Positions 21,073 to 32,900 of a stretch of DNA of 64,000 nucleotides are shown here, one piece after another. The notes under the pieces were generated by a model that saw only the letters and a list, made by a program, of their open reading frames with translations, searched no databases and was not told the DNA's origin. Made by a program: the position numbers and the translations under genes. The first letter of the stretch is position 1. The number at the start of each line of letters is the position of its first letter. This DNA comes from Peribolospora baueri. Lineage: Eukaryota > Basidiomycota > Peribolosporomycetes > Peribolosporales > Peribolosporaceae. The stretch spans positions 1-64,000 of the forward strand of contig JAMDHS010000043.1 in assembly GCA_029717555.1 (NCBI GenBank), in the 5' to 3' direction.

Positions 21073-24000
21073 ATGGCTCCTCCCGCCGCCGCCGCCGCCA
21101 CCACCAACTTGAACGACATGACACCTGCGCGGGTCGTGAAGCACGGCGACGTCGCCCGTGCCAACCCCTCCCCCGTCGGCGCTCTGGCCACCGAATGCGT
21201 CGTCTCGTGGGACAGACTGAGCGCCTTGAAGGCCCCGGGCGCCGCCGTCGCGCCGCAAGTGGATGGGGAGACGATGACCATTGCCGATGTCGTCGGCGTC
21301 GCTCGGTGAGTGTCGTCTCGTCTCAGTCCGCGGGCGGCGCTCGACGAGACACCGCATCCAGCCGGTTCGAACCGAACCGCCATGCCGTGAGTGCGACGTT
21401 GGATCGACATGTCCCTTCCTTCCCCCCGCTTTCTCCCTCTTCAGCTACCATGTCGTACCCCGTCTCTCCACGTCCCGCTTTGTGCGTGCCCGCGTCGATG
21501 CGTCGGTCAAGAGCCTAGCCACCAAGCTCGCCCGCGGTGAGAGCCTGTACGGCATCTCGACCGGCTTCGGAGGCTCCGCAGACAGCAGGACGAGCGACAT
21601 GCACTCTTTGCAGGTGAGCCCAAACCGAGGGAGGCGCACCGGTGCGGTCGAGAGGACAGAACAAGCGGCGCGCCAACACACTTTTCCATACATGTCGCAG
21701 ATCGCCCTCCTCCAGCACCAACAAATCGGCATCCTTCCGTCCTCCGCCTTCGACCCTACTCCCACCAAACCTCTCACCAACGGCGACGATCAAGAAGGCG
21801 AGACTACGCTCAAGCGGCCCCTCGGCCTGTCGACCGACGACTTTGCGACCCTGTCTATGCCTGAGAGCTTTGTTCGTGGCGCTATCGTCGTCAGGATGAA
21901 CTCTTTGCTCAGAGGCCATTCGGGCGTGAGGTGAGCGAGCGACCTACGTCCTGTCCATCCTCTTTTCTTTCTTTTCTGACTCGTCGGCCATCTCCTACCT
22001 ACGTTAACCCTGACAGATGGAGTGTCGTGGAGAGCATGGAAGAGCTTTTTTTCGCCTCACCCCTCGGGCCCGTCACCCCGCTCGTCCCTCTCCGCTCTTG
22101 TGAGTCTCCCTTCGCACCCCTCGTCGAACTACGAGGCCGTCCGCCTGGTGGCTGGCATGAAGATGTGAACGAATCCGATTGGTTCATCCTGCCCGCCTGC
22201 CTGCCTTTGCCATCCCACATCGTAGCCATCAGTGCCTCCGGGGACCTTTCACCCTTGTCGTACGTCGCCGGCACCCTCACGGGCAACCCGGGCCTTCGCG
22301 TCTGGCACACAGCGTGAGTGAAGGCCCACTGTCGGGGAGCCGCATACGCCCCTCCTCCCAGCCAACAAGCATCCACCCTACGGCTACATAGACAAGCCGT
22401 CAGTCATATACGTCCCGTTGAAACCTCTCCTTCCTTTTCGACGTCCGCCCGCGCCCCCTCGCCTGCCATCTCCTTTCTTTTCCGAGCAGCAAGGACGGCT
22501 CTCGCACGCTCCTCTCCTGCGACCAGGCTCTCAAGATGCACGGCGTCGATCCCATCTCGTACGAGCCCAAGGAGGCCCTAGGCATCCTCAACGGTGAGTG
22601 CCGCCATCGAATCCGTCATCGCGCCGTCGTCGTCGTCTCCCTCGTGTTCCAGTCGTCATCGTCTCCGACGTCGGTCTGACGTCCGAGCGATCTCACCCCG
22701 TCTTCGACTGGACGATCGGACTCGATTCGACTCGGACACGCACGCGTTCTCAGGTACGGCTTTCTCGACCTCCGTCGCCGCTCAGGCGGTGCACGACGCG
22801 AGTTTCCTCGCCCTCTTCACCGAGTTCACCACCGCCATGGCCGTCGAAGCTCTCTCTGGCACCGACGCCTCTTTCGATCCGTGAGTACTAACCACTCACT
22901 GGCCTTGCCTCATTGCGTCCATCCCACGCCTTCCTTCCACTTACCACTTCTGGACGCCGCGCCGTCCTTTCTCGCTCCATCCCTCGCCGGCTTCGTCCCC
23001 GTCCACCGCTAGCTTCATCCACGACATCGCCCGACCCCACCCGGGCCAGGTCGAGAGCGCGGCGACGGTGCTGAGCCTCCTGAAGGGCTCCCGCCTCGCC
23101 CAGCACATCGCGGACGAGAAGGTGGCCCTCATCGGCGAGGACGACGGTATGCTCAGGCAGGATCGGTACCCTTTGCGTAAGTCGTCCCCGACTGACGGCA
23201 CTTGTCCCGCATCCCGTCGATCGAACCCGACTCGCAGGCTAATTTCCTCTTGACCTCCTTTCCCTCCCTGGGCTTCGCAGGCACCGCCGCGCAGTGGATC
23301 GGACCGCAGCTCGAAGACATCCTCGCGGCGCGCCGGACGATCGAGGTGGAGATCAACAGCACGACGGATAACCCTCTCATCGACGTCGAGAGGGACCACT
23401 GCGCTCATGGAGGTAATTTCCAGGTGAGTGCATGGCCGCTGGCCAGGATGATGGAGGAGGCGGATGAGATCGGCGCTCTGACAACCCTCGCCTCGCCTGT
23501 GTCGCGACGCAGGCCATGGCGATCACCAACGCCATGGAGAAGGTCAGGCTGGCGCTCGCCCACTTCGGTAAGTCGCCTCCACCCGCGCAAATTCGTCGGG
23601 GCGGGCAAGCTTACCTTGCCGCCTCCCACCTCCGTCGCGCAGGCAAGCTCACCTTCTCTCAGCTCACCGAGCTCATCAACCCCGCCATGAACCACGGACT
23701 TCCGGCCAATGTGAGTTTGACCGTTCCGAAGGGAAGGCCACGTCTGGAAGGACGTCTTGATTTGATTTGATGTCGATGTCGCGTCTCATGTCCGTGTAGC
23801 TCGCTGCGACCGATCCGTCGCTCAATTTTCACGGCAAAGGCATCGACATCGCCATGGCCGCCGCCACCGCCGAACGTGAGTCGTCCTCAACGTGCCCAGA
23901 GATCGGGACGAGAACCGGAGCTGACCTGTCGCCGTGCTTACCTATCCTTGTTTTCTGCAACACCTCCTTGGGTGCTCGAACGGGTAGTCGGCTTCCTCGC

Positions 24001-25045
24001 TTCGCCCGTCTCGACGCACGTCCAAAGCGCCGAGATGCACAATCAGGCTGTCAACTCGCTCGCGCTCATCTGCGCGCGCAAGACGGTCGAGGCGGTCGAG
24101 GTGCTGTCGATGGTGAGTTCGGGCGGCCGTTGACATTCGTTCAGGCGCTGGCTGGAATGATTTAGATAGGCATTTCAGCTCACGCCGATCCATCGTTTGT
24201 CCTACCTGTCGCTAAGCTCCTCTCGTGGAGCGTCTACCTCCTCTGCCAAGCCTTTGACCTCCGCGCGCTCAACTACGAGGTGGGTCGCCAACTGGAGAGG
24301 TACGTCATCGAATCTGTGGGGACCCGGTTTGGCAGCAGGCAGCTCGGTGCGGCTGTCTACCATCGGCTCGACCGGCGGCTCGCGGAGCGCACGAACATGG
24401 ATCTGGACGCGCGCGTGGAGGAGGCTTGCGCGCACGCCAGCTATGCGCTCATGGATGGGTGAGTCTCGGTTGGCGCTAGCGGTTCGCAGCATAAGAGTTT
24501 TGGCGGGGGGGCCGTTCGGACTTACTCTGCTCCGTTACCTCCGTCGTCGACGAGAAGCTTCGACAGTACGTCCGTTTCCAAGTCGAATGGACTGGATCAA
24601 ATCATTGCCTGGCGGAACGAATGCGCCGCTTCCACCAAGCGCCTCTTCCTCTCCACCACCGAGACCTTCCTCACTTCCCCGCACGCGTGCCGTGCCTCTC
24701 CGTTCCTCGGTAAAACGCGGGCGGTGTACGAGTACGTGCGCAAGGACCTCGGCGTGCCGATGCATGGATTGGAGAACTTTTTGCGCTTCAAGGGGGAGAA
24801 GGGACAGGTGCACGAATCGATCGGCGAGCGCGTGTCCAAGATCTACGAGGTACGTCCTCGGGTCCTCCTTGTTTACCGTGATTTGCAGTCTCGGCGGGGC
24901 GCTGGGAGACGGCTGACGCGCCCCGCGATCGCTCCTATCGTCCTTTCCTGCATCCGCGTCCCCCCTCCCGTCACTCGCGACCGACCAGGCCATTCGCAAT
25001 GGCGACCTCTACGCTGTCCTCGTGACCACCCTCAAAGCCGCCTGA
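21073..25045 (+). CDS. PAL: Phenylalanine/tyrosine ammonia-lyase
   Basis: More than a dozen exons encode roughly 700 residues that follow the fungal PAL order. They include [51 protein letters not shown] (catalytic Tyr loop), [32 protein letters not shown], and [17 protein letters not shown] (Ala-Ser-Gly forms the MIO electrophile). [132 protein letters not shown] and [14 protein letters not shown] then stop follow. The enzyme deaminates L-phenylalanine to trans-cinnamate. The substrate-selectivity pair after LLQ is His-Gln, as in the bifunctional Rhodotorula enzyme, so tyrosine is probably also used; this is inferred from the family. Nearly every conserved block lies on its own exon. The next gene downstream is REX2 on the same strand, 720 bp away. 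Confidence 0.95.
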
Positions 25046-25765
25046 GGTCGCCTGCACAGCTCCTCTTCGGCTCGCCCTCGGTGAGGGTAATGGCCGAGTT
25101 TCGGCTCAGGGGGGCAGAGTAATGGGAAAAGGAGAGGGGAGATGATTATACGTTCAGATCAGCACCTCATACCTGCTAGGGACGGCTCACGGCTCGCCCG
25201 CGCTTCCTGTTTTTGAAGTGCATGCGCCGGCGTCATGGGGTGCACACTGTACCGTAGGTCATATTGAGCTTCACCCGGTCCGCAGACCAACTATCCATCC
25301 ATTGAGTGGAATGGGACAAATAGTCTAGTCAATGCTTCATCCACTCCCAACGCAGACGCAAGAGAGGAGGAGCGCGGGACGTTCGAACGCCCGCCTGACC
25401 CTGACTCTGACTCTAACCCGCCCGCCTCCTTCTCATAGCCCCCAGGTGAGGTTGGACAGGGCTCCTTTTGCGAGAGTAGCGAATGATCATGCGAGAGCGA
25501 GCCAGCTTTTGGCCAAGAACGATTCGGGTGAAACGAGAGTCAGGACGCGCTCCTGCCGCCACCCTTCGTCCAAGATATTGGGACGCGTGATCGTTTGTGA
25601 GATCACGTGATGAAACCGGAGCGGGTGATGGGTGTCCGTGCTCCAACCCGGGCCCGCTTTTGTCGACGACGTTCCTTCGGCCTTCGGGCGATTCGCTCCA
25701 GGCTTTGACCTCACCAACCCGTCGTCGCTCTCAGTTGCTCGCACTCTCGTTTATGCGACGACGTC
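25046..25765. other. Intergenic region PAL to REX2
   Basis: This 720-bp stretch is the PAL 3' region and the REX2 upstream region. There is a short (CTGACT/CTAACC) run near 25,395-25,420. No gene or RNA was seen. Confidence 0.6.
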
Positions 25766-27149
25766 ATGTCCTCTTCTATTCCCCCTCCGCCTCCGACGAG
25801 GCAGCTCTCGCCCGATGACGGCCCCCTGATCTGGATCGATTGCGAGTGAGTCGCACGATCGACGGTTTCTCGATTGCTTTCGTTGGATTCTATTTCTTCC
25901 ATCCCCCGATTTGCAGGATGACGGGACTCGAGACGACGGATCGCATCCTCGAGATCGCCGTGGTCGTCACCGACGGCCAGCTCGTGCAAGTGGACGATGG
26001 GGTCCAGTACGTGGTCAAGACGGACAAAGCGTTATTGGACGGGTAGGCGTTGGTTTGCCTTTGTTGAATTTTTTTTTCCCACTCGCGCCGTCCCGATTGA
26101 ACACTAACTCTCGTCGTCCTTTCACGAATCTCTCTTGGGGCCGTCTCCCGCGCAGGATGGGCGAATGGTAGGTCTTGTCCTGTTCCGTCACTGAGAACGA
26201 GGAAACGAGCGTGACTCAGGATTGACTCCATCGACCTTTCCCCTTCCCTCAGGTGTGTAAGTGACGCCCAGCATGCGGATCTAATGTTCCCTTTTTTATT
26301 TCTGACACATGCCGCTCCACGTTGCTTGGAATCTCACTGGTTCGTCCCGTAGACTGCCCAACATGCAAAGGTGAAACTCTAAGCGTTCTACTGGCCATCG
26401 ATCAATCGGACGGCATCGGTGAACTGGGGGCGTGCTAACTCTCTTCTCTTTCGCTCTCCTCCGTCTTACTCCGTAGTCTGGTCTCACCAACCTCTGCCTC
26501 TCTTCGCCGCACTCGCTTGAGGAGGTCAGTGCCGCCGTGCTGAAGTACATCCGAGACCGAGTGCCAGCGAAGGGGGTGGCGTGCTTGGCCGGCAACACCG
26601 TCCATGCTGACAAGGCATTCCTTGCCCGTGAAATGCCAGAGGTGAGCGATCGTCGCAAGGAGAGTGGCCTCGCTCGTCGCGGGCTGACCTCCCGCTTCGT
26701 ACCGGTATGAGCCCCGCAGATCATCGACCACCTTCATTACCGCATCGTCGACGTATCGTCCCTCAAGGAGCTGTCGCGAAGATGGTATCCATCGGTCGAA
26801 TGGCGGAAGAAGGGCGGAACGGCGCATCGGTGAGCAGATGAACGGTTCCGATGTAGACCTAAGGGATGGCTGGAACACGAGACATTCGGGAGTATTGATG
26901 GGGTGATCATCCGACTTGTATTGGTGTGACTGGTCTAGGGCGTACGACGACATTCTCGCCTCCATTAAAGGTACGCTGTGCGAATTTTGAACGACCATAC
27001 TCTCATGCCACTCTCTCGATGCATTCTCAGCTGACCCTCCGGCCCCGTCTTACTTGACAGAGCTTAAGTTCTACCGACGAGCCCTGTTTCGCAACATCGA
27101 GGAAGAGGAACGGAAGCGCCTTGTTGAGCTTGCGGAGGAGTCGATTTGA
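25766..27149 (+). CDS. REX2: Oligoribonuclease (DEDDh 3'-5' exoribonuclease), nine exons including micro-exons
   Basis: Nine exons sum to 636 nt (211 residues): 25766-25845, 25917-26042, 26156-26167, 26253-26256, 26353-26370, 26477-26641, 26720-26829, 26939-26970 and 27061-27149. The protein has all DEDDh motifs: LIWIDCEMTGLE (Asp, Glu), [14 protein letters not shown] (Asp), and [12 protein letters not shown] (His, Asp), with [12 protein letters not shown] between. The conserved block MGEWCTAQHAKSGLTNLC, which aligns with the family's 'MDEWC..HHGKSGL', is assembled only if three consecutive micro-exons of 12, 4 and 18 nt are spliced in. Oligoribonucleases degrade 2-5-nt RNA remnants (nanoRNA) to mononucleotides; the yeast enzyme Rex2 is mitochondrial and also trims snRNAs and rRNA. 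No clear mitochondrial presequence is visible in this short N-terminus ([20 protein letters not shown]), so localisation is open. Confidence 0.92.
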
Positions 27150-30100
27150 AGGTTGTGTCTGAGTTGTGTGTGCACGAGCAAGCTAGGCGCGCGGCGGGGC
27201 GTGGTAGAAATAGTACGAATGGGAGCGGCTAGGTCTCGACGGGTATCACCAAAGGATGCATGGGGCCCTGTCGCGGTTTCGAAGGCCGTGCGTCGGATGT
27301 GGCGGCGAGGGCGGTCCGAGATTCTTATTGTCCTACGGTTGGAAGGCGACGCGCGCATACCCGTTCTTTTCTTCGCTACGCATCGCTAGACGTTGCGTAC
27401 GAGCTTGAGAAGGGAAGGCAAAGTATATTGCCATGAGCATGAGCATCAAAGGAAGGAAGTCATCTGTAAACGTTGCATTCAGGGAAAGGACGTGTACGGA
27501 CTAGGACTCGCTTCGATTACGGTTTGAGACTGGGCCAAGTAAGCAAAAATAGCACACCACGGATTGCGACTGCGCGGGTGTACGTGCGGCCACCGACGCA
27601 GAGGAGCCTTGTTTGTGCTTGCGCCGAGAAAAGGAATCGTTCGGCACCGAGACGCTGGGGAGGGGAGCCATAACTCGTGTGCGTTGATGGAAAGACGTCG
27701 GTGTCTCTGGCGAAGAACATAGTTTTGAGTTTTCGTCGGTCGACCACAGCCTGTGGCCTCGTGAGGACCTTGCGGCCGAGAGAGCATGCGCCGCCTTGTA
27801 TTGAAGTTGCCAGGCAAACTTATTTTTTGCTGGAAAGCGCGGGACAATAACTTGCATACTAACGTCAGCCCGCACGAGCATGGGGGCCAGCATCGTCGTC
27901 CTGCCACGATGCGACGACAGCCATGTTCCCGTGTAGTGAGTGCTGTGGCTCGATAGAGGGCACGAGGTAAACGAAGTTTGTCGCGAGGTCAAGTGCTTGT
28001 TCGTACGTGTGTACGAAAGGAGAGAGCGTCGTGCGACACAGGCCAGGTCTTGGGCTGCCCGCAGGGAGAGACGCAGCAGACGTTCAGTTCACTCACACTC
28101 CGTCACACGCGTGCCCACGCCTCGACCTCAGGGGGGTGAGCGAGTTGGGATGGCGCGTGACGTGAGCAGCTGTGGGGGCGGGAAAGCGAGCGCAATGGCA
28201 ACCACGCTCGTCGTCATCCAAGCACCCTCTGTCCGAGCAGAGGTATCGCCCAAGAACCGGGCGCCGTCCAAGGTGTGGCCCGCTGGAGCCAGCGCCGGAT
28301 CCTCCTCCTCTCGTCCTCTCGGCTTCCAGTGCCAACGAACGACTCGTCTCCCTTGTCATTCGAACACGTTCATCTATCTCCACGTCGCTGCTCTAAAGTG
28401 GGCCGCCGCCGCCTCGGCCCCGGACGGCGTTCATGTCCGTCGGACATGGCAGCAACAAAAAAAAACCCGGACCCGTCGTACATGTCTCAGAGAGAGAAGG
28501 AGACCCGATCGCTTGGACGTCGACGCACTCGGGATTCTTTCGGTGTCTCGAGCGGACCGGAAAGATGGTTATTCCGGCAGTTCCCCGCTGTCTTGCGCTC
28601 GGGTCTGTGTCGCTCGGGCTTGACTTAATATCACCTCGTTTCGTCTCTTGTGCCAGGCTCATCCGAAGGACCGTCACACCCGTTCCAGCGAGCTCAAGCA
28701 CGTGGATCTGTCCACAGAGTCTGGCGCGGCTCAAGAAGGGCACCGGGCTCATCCGTCCCAAGCCATGGAAAAACTTGGCTTACACCATGACGACAGACAG
28801 CCAGTGGGGCTCGAGTAGTGTCTCGCAGCCGAGTTATCTGCACATACACATTTCGCATGCATGACCTCACGGGCTAGTCAGTTTCTCGTCGTGACGCGTC
28901 CGCGCCCGCTTTCCCAGGCTGGTTTGGCGCGGCGCGTACATAGGCGCGTGCTGAACCGCGCAGCTCACCTCTTCACCCCATACCACAGCGCCCGCGAATG
29001 GCGGCCAGATACACCAGGTAGTGCGTTCGTCGCGGCCGAGAGGAGGCTTGGCTGGAGTCGGTGCGCTATCCAGTCTCGACATCACGATGGTGTGGGCCGT
29101 GGGTACCTCCTCGTCAACCGATCCGTCGCGAGCGGCAACAATCGATCGCCTTCTATTGTACTACTTGCAGTCAGCGCAGTCAACGTTTGGGCGGATGGGT
29201 GGCGATGACGACGAGCGTGCGCGTTCGGCGGTCCCGGCTAGCTCCACCTCAACCTTGGCCTTGCTTTCGTTGTCTGGGCCGATCGATGATCGGCCGAGTC
29301 GTGCAGTGCAGCATGAACTCGGTCTCGGGCAGAGTTTGGATCGATCGTTCGACAAGCTTCGGTCCGTCGATCGGTCTGGACACGCAAAACGCACATGCGT
29401 GAATCGAGTCTCTCGTCAGCGTATCGACTTCCACGTTGTGCATTCCCTGCTGCAGGGAAAGCTAGCGGAAAAGGATCGATCGGGCAGGGCGGCTATTCTG
29501 TTCGCGCTCGGCTCGCGAGAGAAGGGGCGTACAGCACCGTGTGGGGCAAAGGCGACGAGGAACAAAAAAAAAAGGAAAAGGAACGTGATGCTCGGTCCAC
29601 TTTTTCACTCGGTACGGTACACGAGTTTGGGGGGTACGGTAACCGACGCGCGCTCATCCCATCGCGTACACAAGCCCATTTCAGCCTCGGCCCCACTCTC
29701 ACCTAACGGTGTCCTGGCTGGCCTCACCGATTACTGATCATGAAGGGCCGTGCATCGCCAACGCCGTTCACCGGCGCCCGTCGATGCCCCCCGTCTGAGC
29801 TGAGCTAATGAACGCCTTGCTCTCCTCTCCCTGGCGGACCCAAAAGGCGTCCAAGGTGCTCCTGCTCACCGTACTTTCGTCCTTTTTCTTACTCGCTCGC
29901 TTGCCCTTGCCCTCGATGTCGCCCTTTGCCATCCGCATTCGCCTTTGTGTTCGCCTTCGCGTTCGCCTTCTCTTTCCGTCGCTCGCTTTTCGGAAGCGAG
30001 AGGAAAACGGAGGCCGAGAGACCGACGTGTGCGGAGTGGAGGCGCTCTTTCTTTCCACCTTGGTTCCGCGCTCGGAACACATTATCGCGGTAAGCCTATG

Positions 30101-30324
30101 CCAAACTAGCCAAGGTTTCGCGTATGGGCGCGGAAGCTTCGTTCGGAGCGATCGGATAGGGAAACGAGGGAGGGATGAAAGAACGGGAGGGGAGGGACGA
30201 CTGGAGTGCGTGGGTGGCTCCAGTTCGACAAGCGTCATACATGTTCAATGACGGCTCTAATTAACGAAGGCCCGACCGGACGGTCCCACCACGGTGGGTA
30301 CTTGCGTACGCGCAACTCAGTTGC

Positions 30325-31145
30325 TCGGCAAGAACTACCGTACTGTATACGGCATCGCCGGAAGCTCGGCGAAAGATGGAACGGGTTGAACTCGGCTATC
30401 TATGCAGTCGTTGCGTCTTGCGTCTGTAGTCTTCGGCATCAGACAAGCGGCGCTCGCAGTCGAAAAGGTCGTTGAGACAGGGGCTCGCGCCGACGAGACA
30501 GACGTGGTCGCCTTCGACGGAGGATCGTCGGCGAGGCTTTTGAGGGCGCGCCCAGCAAATCGCCCGTCATATGTACATACTGTACATACATACTCTTCCA
30601 TCGTTGGAGTCCGTTGGCCGCGGAGGCTGACGTGCGGAGAGAAAAAGCGCGGACGACGCGAGTGGGTGGAGGGATGATGGATGGATGGTGGCGAAGAGCG
30701 GCGTCGGAATCTGCGGCGTTCACGCAGGCAGCTAAGCATAGATAGCGACAGATCCGCTTCGCACGCAATCAAGCAGGCGCCCGCGCCGCGCCTGAGACGA
30801 GACGAGACGGACGAGATTGAGACCGGCGAGCGTCCAGTCAGTCTACTGCACGCTGCGCGCATGGCACCTTTGCCCGCGATGGTGGTTGCGCCCTACAGAC
30901 CGCGCGCGCCCGTGTGTATGTACTGTATATGTGTGCGTGGTGCACACACAAGCCACGCAAGCACAGTTAGTTGCCTGCAGCATCGTCATCGCCAGTCCAT
31001 GGGCTTCATCTCGGACTGCGGGTGGATATGGACGCAGACACATGGGCGTGAAGGACCCGGGGGAGGCGGGGTCGAACGAAATGAACGCCACGATGGCCGT
31101 GCGATGGTGATAGATACATAGAGTATGTACATACGTACGTATACT
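30325..31145. repeat. Cluster of GTAC-centred palindromic motifs
   Basis: Four short, AT-rich, GTAC-centred segments occur in otherwise GC-rich DNA: CCGTACTGTATACGG (near 30,337), TATGTACATACTGTACATAC (near 30,565), TATGTACTGTATATG (near 30,916) and GTATGTACATACGTACGTAT (near 31,122). Each contains TGTAC or TGTATAC palindromes. They may be binding sites for a dimeric factor or just microsatellite-like drift. Confidence 0.5.
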
Positions 31146-32817
31146 TGCCCGTCGTTCGTTCACCGGTCGTCGCGTAAACGGAAGCCCATCTTCTTGTCCG
31201 CCGCCGATTCCCCTCGCGGTCGGTGAGCGTGGAGTGTGGAGCGTGGATATTTACCGAGTTCGAGCAAGCACTCGATTACGCAGTGACGTAAGTAGCCGCC
31301 GTACGCTGTCCCCGGCCACGGACGTGGGCGCGGGCGCGGGCGGCGTTGCGCGCTGCGGTGACCGGCCGGCAACGGGAAGTATGGAGGGACACCGAGCGCA
31401 AAAAGAAAAGGTGCAACGACGGTCTGTCGCCTTGTTCCTCCACAGTCCGCTTGGACGCACAAGTACACGCAGCGAAATGCTCCACCTCCACACGACGCCG
31501 GGGAATGTGTGGGTGCACATGCTGTAGAGGCTGGACGCGTCCGTCGAAGGAGGCGCCTCTCAGGGAAAGCGATCCACGGAGCCGTTCGTCGGACGCGGCG
31601 GGAGGCGCGCCGACTGGCTACAGGTAGCAAGCAGCTCATCGCAACGTCGGCGGCCGAGTAGAGTGAGAGGCCTGCTCTCCAATTTGAACGCGCGCTCGCT
31701 TTCTTGCTTTCTCGCGCTCGTGTTCGCGCGAGCTTGATGAAGAAACCTCGAGGCGTCGCCAACGTATACGCCGGCGCTGGGAAAACCTACTCTCGTCACT
31801 ACTCTCTCCTTCGCTTCCTCGCCCACGTCCCGCTTTTCGAACACAGAGTTAAGATATACTCTTCTCACCGCGGGCAACCTTCCCGCCGCCATTCTTTCCC
31901 ACCTGCCCTCGCCCAGACGAGAACCCCCTTGCCTGGCTGGGCGGGCGACTTCTCTCTCTCCTCCGGGCTGCCCATTCCTTTCCTTCGAACCGCCCGTGGC
32001 CCCTTAAAGGCCGACTGTATTCGCTGGCCCCATTCGCGCCCCCACCTCTCCTCCCCACCGCCTTCTTCCACCCCACCCTCTCTACACCGCACGAACGAAG
32101 CTTCTGAATCAGATCTCGCCTTGTCGCCTGTCTCGTCTCGCGTTGCTCTCTGAAACGTACCAACGCAACGCCCGTTCGACCTGCGTGCCAAAGTCCGATT
32201 GGACGAGGACGACGCGCGATAACACGACGAGAGGAACTTCGTTGACACACTGCTCTCCGGTCGCCGAGGTGAGTGCCCGTTTCGCTTCTCCTCTATCCTC
32301 TCTCTTCCCCCTCGACCTCTCCCCTCCCGACATCGACCTCGACCTCGATCCCGACCACGACGCGGTGCTAACGCGGCTCCGAATGTCGACAACGACCTCG
32401 CGTCGCCCTGAGCGCGGAGGAGGAGCACGGAGCACCTCTCCATACGTACACACGTGTACGAGCGTGCGACCGTGCGTCCAGGTACCCGCACCCCCCCACC
32501 CCCTTCATTTCCTTGCCTTTCTTCATCAAACCCTTTTTCTACACCCCATCGTTCCCACCTTCTCATCCTCCTTGCCGGCGGCTAGGTGGTCCCGACGGGC
32601 GTTCGATCTCGCATCTCGCATCATCTGTTCCTGCCTCCTTTCTTTCTTCCTTTTCTTTTCTTGGTTTCGGACTGGGGCTGCTAGGCGAGGGGGGGGGGCA
32701 GGCAGGCGTTGCGGATCGGGGGATCGCATCGCATGGAGACAGACGAAGCTCAAAGTTGGGATGGGAAGGGGAGGGCGATCGATCGGATGGCCGACGGCAG
32801 CCCTTTTTCTCCCATGC

Positions 32818-32900
32818 TGGCAGGCAGGCAGGCAGGCAGGCAGCAGGCAGCAGGCAGCAGGCGGGCGGGCAGGCTGGCTAGGCTAGGCTAGGCCAGGCAC
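32818..32900. repeat. GGCA / GGCAGCA / GGCTA simple-repeat array
   Basis: About six GGCA units pass into three GGCAGCA units, then GGGC and GGCTA units. A second short GGCA array is at about 33,077-33,092. It is a compound microsatellite. Confidence 0.9.

Noticed and set aside
27501-27992. 163-codon minus-strand frame in the gene-poor region
   Set aside because: No recognisable domain, low-complexity Ser/Arg content, and no supporting splice or promoter context; similar frames occur by chance throughout this GC-rich stretch.
29021-29737. 238-codon plus-strand frame
   Set aside because: No start context, no domain, and composition typical of random GC-rich translation.
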